Positions 52,751-61,823 of a stretch of 64,000 nt of DNA are shown here, piece by piece. The stretch's first letter is position 1. Every line of letters begins with the position of its first letter. The stretch covers positions 1,116,001-1,180,000 of the forward strand of contig NZ_JELR01000001.1 of assembly GCF_000708675.1 (NCBI RefSeq). The letters are read 5' to 3'. The position numbers and the translations under genes are program-made. The notes below the pieces were generated by a model. That model was not told where the DNA came from. It ran no database searches and saw only the letters and a program-made list of their open reading frames with translations. This stretch comes from Microbulbifer sp. HZ11. Its GTDB lineage: Bacteria; Pseudomonadota; Gammaproteobacteria; Pseudomonadales; Cellvibrionaceae.

Positions 52751-54214
52751 ATGATGAGTACACAGATAGCGGAAACCGCCCAACAACATTACCAGTGTTA
52801 TATCGACGGTGAATGGGTCGACAGTGATAGTAAGCTCCCGGTGGAAAATCCCGCGAACGGCAAAGTATTTGCCAGTGTCCCGGACTGCACCCTGGCACAG
52901 GCTGACACCGCCCTCGCCTCCTCGCAGGCGGCACTGCAGAGCTGGAAAATGCTCCCCGCCATCGAGCGCGGCCGCCACCTGTTCAACCTGATTGAAGCCC
53001 TCAAACCCAAGCGCGACCTGTTTGCCAAACTGCTGGTACTGGAACAGGGCAAAACCCTGGCCGAGGCCTACGGCGAGTTCGACGATACGCTGAACTACCT
53101 CACCTATTCCGCCGAAGCGGCACGCCGTATCGAGGGCAACATCTTCCCCTCAGACAATGCCGGCGAACAGCTGTGGATTCAGAAGGTCCCCTACGGTGTG
53201 ACCGTCGGCCTGTGTGCATTTAACTACCCACTGGCCCTGATCGGCCGCAAGGTAGGCCCGGCACTGGTCACCGGCAACACCATGATCGTAAAACCCCACG
53301 AGGCCACCCCGGTGACCGCCATGGAATTTGCCAAAGCGGTGGAAGAAGCGGGAATCCCCAAGGGGGTGATCAACATCATCAGCGGCAGCGGAATCGCCGT
53401 GGGCGAGCACCTGGTAAAAAGCCCCATTACCCAACTGGTCACCCTCACCGGCAGCATCCGTGCGGGCCAGGCCATCTGCCGCGCAGTTGCGGAGAACGTC
53501 ACCGCAGTCTCTCTGGAACTGGGGGGCAAGGCCTCGTTTATCGTGCTCGACGATGCGGACATCGACAAGGCCGTGGATGCGGTGGTCATCTCCCGCTACG
53601 CCAACTGCGGGCAGGTATGTATCTGTGCCGAGCTGGTGCTGGTGCACGAAAAGGTCGCGGATGAATTCACCCGCAAGGTACTGGAAAATGTAAAAGCGCT
53701 AACAGTAGGCAACCCCATGGACAACCCCAGCATGGGCCCATCGGTCACTGCCCAGGGTCTGGACCGCGTGGACTCCATCGTGCAGGAAACCATCAATGCC
53801 GGCGCCACCCTCGCCTGCGGCGGTGCCCGCCCGGAAGGCGCAGAGTTTGAACACGGCAACTGGTACCAGCCTACTGTACTCACCGACGTGACCGCGGATA
53901 TGGCCGCTGCGCGGGAAGAAATCTTCGGCCCGGTACTGCCCATCGTCAAAATTAAATCCTTTGATGAAGCGGTAGAAATCACCAACCGCCGCAACGATGG
54001 CCTCAGCTGCTACCTGTGGAGCAACGATTACCGGGTAATTATGGACGGCATCAGCCGCCTGGAAGTAGGCACCGTATTCGTAAACAAACAGATCGTCGGC
54101 TATATCCAGGGCTACCACTCCGGCCACAAGCGCAGCGGTATTGGTGGTGAGGACGGCATCTACGGTATCGAAGGCTACCTTCAAAAACGCGCGGTATACT
54201 TAAATTACAATTAA
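52751..54214 (+). CDS. AldA-like aldehyde dehydrogenase (second)
   Basis: A 487-residue aldehyde dehydrogenase with the catalytic cysteine in [14 protein letters not shown] (about residue 291), [11 protein letters not shown] with the general base, and the AldA-type C-terminus [19 protein letters not shown]. It is the last gene of the operon and would oxidise an aldehyde to the acid that the CoA-transferases then use. An ATG one codon later is better spaced from GGAG. It resembles the 32639 gene product but is not part of the same operon. Confidence 0.9.
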   Translation: MMSTQIAETAQQHYQCYIDGEWVDSDSKLPVENPANGKVFASVPDCTLAQADTALASSQAALQSWKMLPAIERGRHLFNLIEALKPKRDLFAKLLVLEQGKTLAEAYGEFDDTLNYLTYSAEAARRIEGNIFPSDNAGEQLWIQKVPYGVTVGLCAFNYPLALIGRKVGPALVTGNTMIVKPHEATPVTAMEFAKAVEEAGIPKGVINIISGSGIAVGEHLVKSPITQLVTLTGSIRAGQAICRAVAENVTAVSLELGGKASFIVLDDADIDKAVDAVVISRYANCGQVCICAELVLVHEKVADEFTRKVLENVKALTVGNPMDNPSMGPSVTAQGLDRVDSIVQETINAGATLACGGARPEGAEFEHGNWYQPTVLTDVTADMAAAREEIFGPVLPIVKIKSFDEAVEITNRRNDGLSCYLWSNDYRVIMDGISRLEVGTVFVNKQIVGYIQGYHSGHKRSGIGGEDGIYGIEGYLQKRAVYLNYN

Positions 54215-54299
54215 CCTATATACACAAATGACCCACGGCCCCAGAGCTCAGCGGTCAGGAGAATTCCTGATCGCGATTGTAAAGCCCACCTGAGCACTG

Positions 54300-56201
54300 C
54301 TAAGGAAATGCGAGCAGGGACACCTTGGTGGTGCCGGCCGGCTCAACGATTTGCGTTACTGTTTCCCCGTTGGTCCAGGTCGCACTCAATTGCCTGGGCT
54401 CTGAACAGCCTGCCAGGCCGAAATAGACATATCGGTTGTAACCACGCTCGTAGCCGGCGTTGCCAATACCAACCCGCCGGGTTTGCGTTTGACCACACGC
54501 GCTTAATTGCAGGATGCCATCGAGCGGGGTGAAGTCAGGTGATTTACCTTCGCCCAGATCGATGACAAGAGACTCTCCAACCTTCTCGGTCTCATTTCTG
54601 AACAGGTGCCACTGGCCGTGCTCGTTGGCATACAGCAAGTCCTGTTTTCCGTCCCGATCAAAGTCCAGGGCAACACCACCGAGGCCCCAGGAGCCTAGGT
54701 CGTTTGAGACCACTTGATGGTTGTGCGCTATCTCGAAGGTTCCGTTGCCCTTGTTGCGGTAAATACTGGATTGAGTGGGGGTTACCAGGTTGCCGCGCTG
54801 TACGAAGAACAGGTCCAAGTAGCCGTCGTTATCAAAATCCGCGACTACCGCACCGGTGCTGTTAGACGGAGCATCCAGGCCGGCCTGCGCAGTAACATCC
54901 ACGAATGTGCCATCGCGATTTTCCAGAAGTACGTTGCTCAGTGCATCTTTGTGTCTATTGCTTTGCGGGCTCGGGTTCTCTGCCAACCCCTTTACCACAC
55001 CGGCGGTAGGAGACCAGATTTTGCCTCCGATTCGCCAGTTACTATTGCCGATATAACCGGCGTGTAACCCCTGCTCCTGCTGGTGATCGGGCCAGCCAAG
55101 GGAATCGCTATTAATCAGATCAAGTGTTTTACCACTGTGGGTTTCACCGGGAAATTTGTATTGATAGGCAGATTCACCGATGTAGATCTGACGGTGCGGC
55201 CAGGGGCTCTGGTAATTGACCAACTTTAGAACGTCACCTGCCGCCAGATCGAACTCGAAAGTATCGCGGCGCACATAGAATCCCCAGGTTCCGGTTTCTT
55301 CATCGTAAAAGGTTTCACCGCTTTCAAAGGGATTTGCCCGGCTCAAAACGATATCGAAGTCGCCGTCGTTATCGAAGTCGATTTCTACTGCACTGGTAAC
55401 ATCCCGATAATTAGCCGGTAGCCACTGTTTCGTCACTTCTTCAAAGTCAAAATCGCCCTGGCCGCGATGCAATGAGATGGGGCCATGGCCATACAGTAGA
55501 AGATCCTGCTGACCATCGCCGTCGATATCGGTAATCAGGGTTCGCTGCCCATCGCCATGCACCCTGGCATTCAGGCGGCCGGCTAACTCAAGGGTGCCAT
55601 TGTGTGTATTGCGATACAGGTAGTTTTCGCTCTCACCGCGTTTTTCTTTGGAAGGAAACGCAAAGTTCAATAGGTCCGCCGCGCCGTCGTGGTCCAGGTC
55701 GGTGAATTGCACAGTGCGACCGCGCATATGTATCAGCGGTTCGGGGAAATCTTCTAGGCGTTCAAAGTTACGCTCGTCATCCACCCGGTAAATGACCGAG
55801 TTGCGTGCATTCGAGCCAGAGCCGCCACCGCGGGATACGATGATTTCCAACGCGCCGTCCTGGTCAAAATCGGCGACCGATACACCGTGAGAGTCTCCCA
55901 TCAGGAGATCATAGGGCTGTCCAAAATTTCCGGCGTTATTCCAGAGTATCCGCACACCGAAGCCATGATCATTCAGAATCAGATCTGGCCAACTATCTTG
56001 ATCGAGATCCGCCACGGCCGGAGCACCCCACTTCCGCTGGTTTTTCTGCTCGCCAAAATAGCCAGTTTTTACCGCTGCAAACCGTATGCCGTCATTAACT
56101 GGTACGGCTCCAGCCGTGCGGTGCTCACAGCCCAACAGGCTAACGGAGGAAATTGCAACCAGCATCGCAGCCAGACACATCTTTGGAACCATTGGACTCA
56201 T
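54300..56201 (-). CDS. FG-GAP/VCBS repeat lipoprotein
   Basis: A 633-residue exported protein with lipobox SVSLLGC (cysteine about residue 25). It contains at least seven calcium-binding repeats of the form DxDxDGxxDLxx (VADLDQDSWPDLIL, VADFDQDGALEIIV, FTDLDHDGAADLL, ITDIDGDGQQDLLL, VADFDNDGYLDLFF, ALDFDRDGKQDLLY), implying a beta-propeller. The C-terminus GIGNAGYERGYNRYVYFGLAG resembles the ASPIC/UnbV domain. Such proteins often lie in polysaccharide loci and may bind substrate at the cell surface. It lies 82 bases downstream of the sulfatase on the same strand. Confidence 0.88.
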   Translation of the reverse strand: MSPMVPKMCLAAMLVAISSVSLLGCEHRTAGAVPVNDGIRFAAVKTGYFGEQKNQRKWGAPAVADLDQDSWPDLILNDHGFGVRILWNNAGNFGQPYDLLMGDSHGVSVADFDQDGALEIIVSRGGGSGSNARNSVIYRVDDERNFERLEDFPEPLIHMRGRTVQFTDLDHDGAADLLNFAFPSKEKRGESENYLYRNTHNGTLELAGRLNARVHGDGQRTLITDIDGDGQQDLLLYGHGPISLHRGQGDFDFEEVTKQWLPANYRDVTSAVEIDFDNDGDFDIVLSRANPFESGETFYDEETGTWGFYVRRDTFEFDLAAGDVLKLVNYQSPWPHRQIYIGESAYQYKFPGETHSGKTLDLINSDSLGWPDHQQEQGLHAGYIGNSNWRIGGKIWSPTAGVVKGLAENPSPQSNRHKDALSNVLLENRDGTFVDVTAQAGLDAPSNSTGAVVADFDNDGYLDLFFVQRGNLVTPTQSSIYRNKGNGTFEIAHNHQVVSNDLGSWGLGGVALDFDRDGKQDLLYANEHGQWHLFRNETEKVGESLVIDLGEGKSPDFTPLDGILQLSACGQTQTRRVGIGNAGYERGYNRYVYFGLAGCSEPRQLSATWTNGETVTQIVEPAGTTKVSLLAFP

Positions 56202-56282
56202 AGTAGGAAGCCTAAAAAATCGGCCACCGAAAGTACTTGGGCGGCCGAGAAAACTGATGATTTACAGATAATTTCTGAAAGT

Positions 56283-57725
56283 TCAATCCGTGGAAAAGGT
56301 TTTATCAAACCGTGGCATACCGTGTTGACGCCACAGGGCGCCTTCTTTGTGGATATGGAACCAGCCGGGCTGTGCGTTATCCCATGACCACACCTCCATC
56401 TCGCGCACCATGTCACGCAGCATCAGTGGGTGCTTGTCGGCAAGATCACGTGTTTCTTCTTTGTCCTGTTCGATATTGAACAGCTTCCACGGAGTGTTCT
56501 CCCCCACCTTGACCGCCTTCCACTCATTGCGGCGCACTGCGGCATCGCTATAGCTGCCGCGGTGGCGCAGGGCAAAAATTAGCTCATCCTTGTGCGGCGC
56601 CTCGCCGGATTTCAGGAACGGGACCAGGTTTTTTCCATCGAGCTTATTTCCCGGTTCAAGCTCCGCACCGGCTAAACTTGCGAAGGTCGGGAACAGGTCC
56701 AATGCTTTGACCGGGTGTTCAAAGCGCGAACCCGCTTTGATCTGTTTCGGCCAGTGCATCACCATTGGCGTGCGGAATCCACCCTCAAATACACTGCCCT
56801 TCCCCTCTCTCAGCGGATCGTTGTTGGCACCATATCTTTTATCACCGCCGTTATCGCTAAAGAAAACGATCAGGGTGTTGTCCAGCTGCCCGGTACTCTT
56901 GAGTGTGTCCACCAGCTCGCCAACACCGCGATCCATGGCGTACACCATGCCGGCGTAGGTCCTGCGATCTTTGTCCTTGATATCGGGAAACTTCGCCATA
57001 TCTTCCTGCTTGGCTTGCAGTGGTGAATGGGGCGCGTTGTAGGCCAGGTACAGGAAAAACGGCTTGCCGGTTTCTGCGGCTTTGCGCACAAAATTGACGC
57101 CCTCGCGGGAAAGGGCATCGGTGATGTATTCGTTCTCTTCTACTTCCTTGCCATTATGTTCAAGCGGTCTGATGTAGGGATCAATATTGGTGAGTCCCTG
57201 TGCTTTCTGATTGGCATATAGTTTTTTGAACAGCTCGGGGAAGTAGTTGTGCCCCCCACCCAGAAAGCCGTAAAACTCGTCAAAGCCGCGTCGATTGGGA
57301 TGGTATTCCGGCGCCTCTCCCAGGTGCCATTTGCCCACTGCCCCGGTGAAGTAGCCATTTTCCTGTAACACTTTGCTGACGAACTTATCTTCCGTAGGAA
57401 TCCCCACAAAAGAACCGCGGACTGGTAAATTGAACTGAGAGCCGATCTTGTGGGGATAGCGGCCGGTCATCAGTGCCGCCCGGCTTGGCCCGCAAAATGG
57501 GTGTGCGGTATAGGCCTCATTGAAGGTCATGCCCTCGCTGGCAAGTTTGTCCAGATTCGGTGTAACAATGTCTTTCGAGCCATTAAAGCCAACATCTGCG
57601 TAACCCAGATCATCTGCAAGAACTACCACAATGTTGGGTTTGTCGATCTTCTCTGCGGTAGCCGCAAAAGCACCACCTGCCGCCAGACTCAATAGCGTTA
57701 CCGCCAGTGTTCTCAACACATCCAT
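56283..57725 (-). CDS. Type I sulfatase (arylsulfatase A-like), exported
   Basis: A 480-residue sulfatase of the S1 type with a Sec signal (LAVTLLSLAAGGAFA). The formylglycine motif is HPFCGPSRAALMTGRYP (cysteine about residue 78), of the CxPSR kind modified by FGE. NIVVVLADDLGYADVG supplies the metal aspartates and VGKWHLGEAPEYHP the catalytic lysine and histidine. It would remove sulfate esters from an algal polysaccharide; which one is not visible. No sulfatase-maturating enzyme is encoded in the window. Confidence 0.93.
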   Translation of the reverse strand: MDVLRTLAVTLLSLAAGGAFAATAEKIDKPNIVVVLADDLGYADVGFNGSKDIVTPNLDKLASEGMTFNEAYTAHPFCGPSRAALMTGRYPHKIGSQFNLPVRGSFVGIPTEDKFVSKVLQENGYFTGAVGKWHLGEAPEYHPNRRGFDEFYGFLGGGHNYFPELFKKLYANQKAQGLTNIDPYIRPLEHNGKEVEENEYITDALSREGVNFVRKAAETGKPFFLYLAYNAPHSPLQAKQEDMAKFPDIKDKDRRTYAGMVYAMDRGVGELVDTLKSTGQLDNTLIVFFSDNGGDKRYGANNDPLREGKGSVFEGGFRTPMVMHWPKQIKAGSRFEHPVKALDLFPTFASLAGAELEPGNKLDGKNLVPFLKSGEAPHKDELIFALRHRGSYSDAAVRRNEWKAVKVGENTPWKLFNIEQDKEETRDLADKHPLMLRDMVREMEVWSWDNAQPGWFHIHKEGALWRQHGMPRFDKTFSTD

Positions 57726-57752
57726 ACTTCTCTCGCTTCTATTTCCCGAATT

Positions 57753-59297
57753 TTATTTGAGGAGATCTTTCATCTGTAAATCAAACCGGGACAGTACCGG
57801 GTCTTCTGTCCTTTCCAGCTCTTCACGCATCAGACGCGCCATATGTACCAGCTGGTCGCGGTACTTCGGCTTGTCGAACAGGTTGTTTATTTCAATCGGG
57901 TCTTTGCGCAGGTCATAGAGTTCGTCGCGGGCATCACCGGGGTTCCACACGAATTTCATATCCGGCGTACGCAGCGCGCGAATGCCGAACCAGCCGCCGT
58001 TGTACCACTCGTATGCGTAGAGCACGGTGTCCTTGCGTCCCTTGTCGGCAACGTCACCCTTGTCCATCAATGCACGCAAGGAGCGCCCGTCCTGAACGCC
58101 GTCTTCCGGCAACCGCATGAGCTCTGCCAGGGTCGGGGTAATATCCAGCATGGAGACCTGACGGGTGACGGATTTCGGTTGCACTTTGGGACTGCGAATC
58201 ATCAGCGGCATACGCATCAGTTCGTCGTAGGCGTAGGGGCCTTTGTCATACAAGCCGTGCTCGCCGAGCATGCTGCCCTGGTCACCAACAAACACGATAT
58301 GCAGATTTTCGTAAAGGCCGGTTTGTTTTGCGGTTTCGAGGATTTCACCCACTGCGCGGTCGATCATCGCCATGGCGCCGTAGTAGTAAGCGCGCATTTT
58401 CAGCCACTCCCCATCACTCAGGTGACTGACGTCGTGCCAGGGCCAGAACGGTTCGTCCTGGGACATGGGTTTGTTCACCCGTTTGCTCAGGTGGTTGGCC
58501 GGTAGTGTCAGGGTTTCAGGAGCGAACATACTGGCGTAAGGCTCCGGTACACGGTACGGCGGGTGCGGCTGATCGAAGCTGATTACCCCGAAAAAGGGCC
58601 GTTTTTCTTTGGCCGCTTTGCGCAGCAGGTCCTGGCCCGCTTTTACTTTTTTGTAAGTGCTGGTGTCTTGGTAGGTTCCAGGCAGAGTCTGGAAGTACTC
58701 GACCTTCTCACCATTGAAATAGTCCGCTTTTTCGCCTTCCGGTGCATTGGCTGCGGCCTTGTATCTGGCAATATTTTTCTGGATACCATAAGGCGTCAGC
58801 TGGCGCATACTACGGGACCAGTCCGCTTCCTTGATTTCTGCGGTGTAGTCTGCACCACGCAGGCGAACCCCCTGCGGGCCCAGGTGCCATTTGCCCACGT
58901 AACCGACGAAGTAGCCAGCTTCCTTGGCGCGGGCAATCAGGCCACCTTCGGACAGGTCAAGCTCAGAGAGACGGGAGTGATACAGGCCGACGTTATCGTC
59001 CAGCCCGGTTCTGTGTCCCCAACGGCCGGTAAACATAGCGGCACGGGAGGGAGAGCACAGTCCGGTGGTGGTCATGGCATTGTCAAAGCGCACGCTTTGC
59101 TCGGCGAGGGAATCGATATTCGGCGTAGATACAGGACCATCGCGGTAGGAGAAGGTATCGAACCGCATGTCGTCGAACATCAGGATCAATACGTTTTCAC
59201 GGTCACGCCTGGCTGATCCCGCTTCCGAGGGAGTTGCGACTGCGGAGGTTGCGCCCGCGAGTACACAGGCGAACACCCCTGCTAGCAATTTATTCAT
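57753..59297 (-). CDS. Type I sulfatase, exported (second)
   Basis: A 514-residue sulfatase. The signal peptide is KLLAGVFACVLAGATSAVA, so I use the ATG at 59297; the frame continues to 59354. The maturation motif is TTTGLCSPSRAAMFTGRW (cysteine about residue 81), the metal site begins LILMFDDMRFDTF, and VGKWHLGPQGVRLRG is the lysine/histidine block. The two sulfatases differ in the rest of the chain, so they likely act on different sulfate positions. The first sulfatase gene follows after 27 bases, so the two probably form one operon with the FG-GAP gene. Confidence 0.93.
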   Translation of the reverse strand: MNKLLAGVFACVLAGATSAVATPSEAGSARRDRENVLILMFDDMRFDTFSYRDGPVSTPNIDSLAEQSVRFDNAMTTTGLCSPSRAAMFTGRWGHRTGLDDNVGLYHSRLSELDLSEGGLIARAKEAGYFVGYVGKWHLGPQGVRLRGADYTAEIKEADWSRSMRQLTPYGIQKNIARYKAAANAPEGEKADYFNGEKVEYFQTLPGTYQDTSTYKKVKAGQDLLRKAAKEKRPFFGVISFDQPHPPYRVPEPYASMFAPETLTLPANHLSKRVNKPMSQDEPFWPWHDVSHLSDGEWLKMRAYYYGAMAMIDRAVGEILETAKQTGLYENLHIVFVGDQGSMLGEHGLYDKGPYAYDELMRMPLMIRSPKVQPKSVTRQVSMLDITPTLAELMRLPEDGVQDGRSLRALMDKGDVADKGRKDTVLYAYEWYNGGWFGIRALRTPDMKFVWNPGDARDELYDLRKDPIEINNLFDKPKYRDQLVHMARLMREELERTEDPVLSRFDLQMKDLLK

Positions 59298-59587
59298 TAA
59301 GTCCACCCGAACTTTATTTTTATCAACAGCGGGGTTTCTCAGGTCTTTGCACATAAGAGCTGAAAGTCACGCTTGAACATCCAAGATAGAAATAATATAA
59401 ACATATGATGTTTTCGTGCAAGTGGTTCTTGCCTTGCTGCGGTCGGCCTACAGCGTCACTTCGACGGATTCGGGCAGGCAATAACCGTGTGCCGTGTTAG
59501 GGTAAAGTGGTGCGGCTGACTCGGCGCCCTCAGCAGGGCTACGCTATACACCGCTGATTTCAGAATAAAAACCGCGGATTACTCACC

Positions 59588-60688
59588 ATGCATGACCTCC
59601 ATGAGGCACCTGCAAACCACCTGAGCACACTGCTGGACCTCTGGTTTACTAACCGGGACAGCCGTGGCTGGGTACTGGGCACCGTGTATCGGACTCGCGG
59701 GCCCAGTTACCGCAAGGCGGGCTCAATGATGTTATGTGACGACCTTGGCCGGCATTACGGGCTGCTCAGCGGCGGCTGTCTGGAATCTGACATTCAAAGG
59801 CATGCGCTGAAGGCGCTGCGCACCGGAAAGGCGGCCACCATCCGCTACGATGGCAGCGATGAGGACGATGTGGCCTTCCAGCTGGGCATCGGCTGCGGGG
59901 GCGAAGTCGAAATACTGCTGCAGCCTATTACCGCGGAGAACAACTACCTGCAGCTGGCGGAACTGAGAAACCAGCTAAAGCAAAGACAGGCGGTGGTTTT
60001 CCGCCAGCAGATCCCTGTAAATGGTGAAACCTGTACCGAACTGCAACCACTCCACAGCAAGGCTGAGAAGTCAGGTTTTCCGTCACAACGGCCGATTCTG
60101 GCGGAAAAGGACGGCACCCTTTGGCTGAACACCCCCCTATTCCCCGCTCCGCACGTGCTGATCGTGGGCGGAGGCATTGACGCCCGGCCAATGGCACAGC
60201 AGTTCAACGCCCAGGGCTGGCAGGTCAGTCTGTGCGATCCGCGTCCGGCCAATGCACGACCCGCCTATTTTCCCAATTGTATAAGCTACCGCTGCCACCC
60301 CGACGCGCTGCCGGAAACGCTGGATCTCACCAGCATCGACGCAGCCGTGGCGATGAGCCACAACCTGAACCTGGATGCCGCCGCCATACGTCTGCTGCAC
60401 CAGTACCCACTGCGCTACCTGGGGCTGCTTGGTCCAATCAGCCGCCGGGATCGCGTACTGGCGCAAAGCGGACTCTCTTCTGAAAAACAGCAAAAGCTGA
60501 TTCGGGGCGTATTGCGTGCCCCCATTGGCCTGGATCTGGGGGGAGAATTACCAGAAAGTATTGCCTTGGCGACCTGCGCGGAAATTCACAGCGTGCTGCA
60601 CGGTAAATCCGCGGCAGCACTCAGCACCCCATCAACACAGACTCGCCAGGACATGAGCTCAATCCCCTCACTGCAGGAGTGGTCATGA
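59588..60688 (+). CDS. XdhC/CoxI-family molybdenum enzyme maturation factor
   Basis: A 366-residue protein of the XdhC type, which binds the molybdenum cofactor, helps its sulfuration and hands it to hydroxylases. GTVYRTRGPSYRKAGSMML, GLLSGGCLESDIQ and GIGCGGEVEILLQPI form the first domain. VLIVGGGIDARPMAQQF begins the Rossmann domain, with MSHNLNLDAAAIRLL and YLGLLGPISRRDRVL. It starts the cluster and overlaps mocA by 4 bases (ATGA). Confidence 0.9.
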   Translation: MHDLHEAPANHLSTLLDLWFTNRDSRGWVLGTVYRTRGPSYRKAGSMMLCDDLGRHYGLLSGGCLESDIQRHALKALRTGKAATIRYDGSDEDDVAFQLGIGCGGEVEILLQPITAENNYLQLAELRNQLKQRQAVVFRQQIPVNGETCTELQPLHSKAEKSGFPSQRPILAEKDGTLWLNTPLFPAPHVLIVGGGIDARPMAQQFNAQGWQVSLCDPRPANARPAYFPNCISYRCHPDALPETLDLTSIDAAVAMSHNLNLDAAAIRLLHQYPLRYLGLLGPISRRDRVLAQSGLSSEKQQKLIRGVLRAPIGLDLGGELPESIALATCAEIHSVLHGKSAAALSTPSTQTRQDMSSIPSLQEWS

Positions 60689-61356
60689 GCAGTGCGCGCC
60701 ACGAATTGACCACCGTCATTCTCGCCGCAGGCGCCGCACAGCGGTTTGGTGACTGCAAGCACCTGCTAGTGCAGGGAGGAAAGTCGCTGCTACAGCACAG
60801 GGTGGACGCGGTGCTCGAGGCCGGGCTCAGTAACCCATTGATTGTCACCGGCGCCTGGCACAATGCCATCGAACAGATGCACCCCCACCTAAACCTTAAA
60901 CACCACCATAACTGGCACCAGGGCCTTGGCTCGAGTATTGCTTTCGCCATGGGCTGTGTGCCGGAAAACGCCCGCGCAGTATTGCTGCTGCTCGGGGATC
61001 AGGTTGCAGTAAGCAATGAAGAGATTGCGCAATTGCACCGGCGGTGGCGGCAGCAGACAGATAAGGTGGTCTGCGCGCATTACCAGCATGCGCCGGGTGT
61101 ACCGGCAGTTTTCCCTCGCAGTCTGTTTCCGGCGTTGCGTGAACTCGACGGTGACAGAGGGGCGAAGGCACTGCTCGAAGCGAACGCCAACTCACTGCAC
61201 ACCATCCCCATGCCCAGCGCGGCTATCGATATTGATACACCTGAAGACTGGCAGCGCTGGCAAAACACCCAACATGAATTAACGGAACCCCTGACCGGGC
61301 ATCAGACCGAACCTCAGACGCGCCCTGAAAATAGTGGAGACGCATTATGGAATTAA
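60685..61356 (+). CDS. Molybdenum cofactor cytidylyltransferase-like protein (MocA family)
   Basis: A 223-residue nucleotidyltransferase. [19 protein letters not shown] is the nucleotide-binding loop (LAAGxxxRxGxxK), [12 protein letters not shown] the metal site, and [17 protein letters not shown] and [12 protein letters not shown] the substrate region. MocA makes MCD, the cofactor of xanthine-oxidase family enzymes, which fits the two following subunits. The ATG at 60685 has GGAG upstream. It overlaps the 2Fe-2S gene by 10 bases. Confidence 0.9.
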   Translation: MSSARHELTTVILAAGAAQRFGDCKHLLVQGGKSLLQHRVDAVLEAGLSNPLIVTGAWHNAIEQMHPHLNLKHHHNWHQGLGSSIAFAMGCVPENARAVLLLLGDQVAVSNEEIAQLHRRWRQQTDKVVCAHYQHAPGVPAVFPRSLFPALRELDGDRGAKALLEANANSLHTIPMPSAAIDIDTPEDWQRWQNTQHELTEPLTGHQTEPQTRPENSGDALWN

Positions 61357-61823
61357 CCATCAACGGAAAAATTCACCAGGTGGACGTGGACGAGGATATG
61401 CCTCTGCTCTGGGCACTGCGCGATGAGCTGAAACTGACCGGCACCAAGTTCGGCTGTGGGGCAGGTCTGTGCGGCGCCTGCACGATTCATATCAATGGCA
61501 ACCCCGCGCGCGCCTGCCTGACACCGGTATCCGCCGCCAAAGGGGCAACTATTACTACCATAGAAGGCCTGAGCGAAGCCGGGAATCACCCTCTGCAACA
61601 GGCATGGATCAAGCACAATGTTCCCCAGTGTGGCTACTGCCAGAGTGGCCAGCTGATGTCTGCGGCAGCGCTGCTCGCCAATAATCCGAACCCAACGGAA
61701 CAGGAAATCGACAGCGCCATGAGCGGCAACCTGTGCCGCTGCGGCACCTACCCGCGCATCAAAACCGCGATTAAAGACGCGGCACTCGCGTATCCGGCGA
61801 AAGGGAGCAACACCAATGCGTAA
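61347..61823 (+). CDS. 2Fe-2S subunit of a molybdenum hydroxylase (isoquinoline 1-oxidoreductase alpha type)
   Basis: A 158-residue electron-transfer subunit. The plant-type ferredoxin cluster is bound by [21 protein letters not shown] (residues 37-57), and the second cluster by the cysteines in [11 protein letters not shown] and [11 protein letters not shown]. It lacks a signal and would be exported with the large subunit. It overlaps the start of the large subunit gene by 8 bases. Confidence 0.94.
   Translation: MELTINGKIHQVDVDEDMPLLWALRDELKLTGTKFGCGAGLCGACTIHINGNPARACLTPVSAAKGATITTIEGLSEAGNHPLQQAWIKHNVPQCGYCQSGQLMSAAALLANNPNPTEQEIDSAMSGNLCRCGTYPRIKTAIKDAALAYPAKGSNTNA

Noticed and set aside
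54249-54273. Hairpin GCGGTCAGGA/TCCTGATCGC after the second aldehyde dehydrogenase gene
   Set aside because: The stem has a mismatch and no T-run follows on either strand, so I do not call a terminator.
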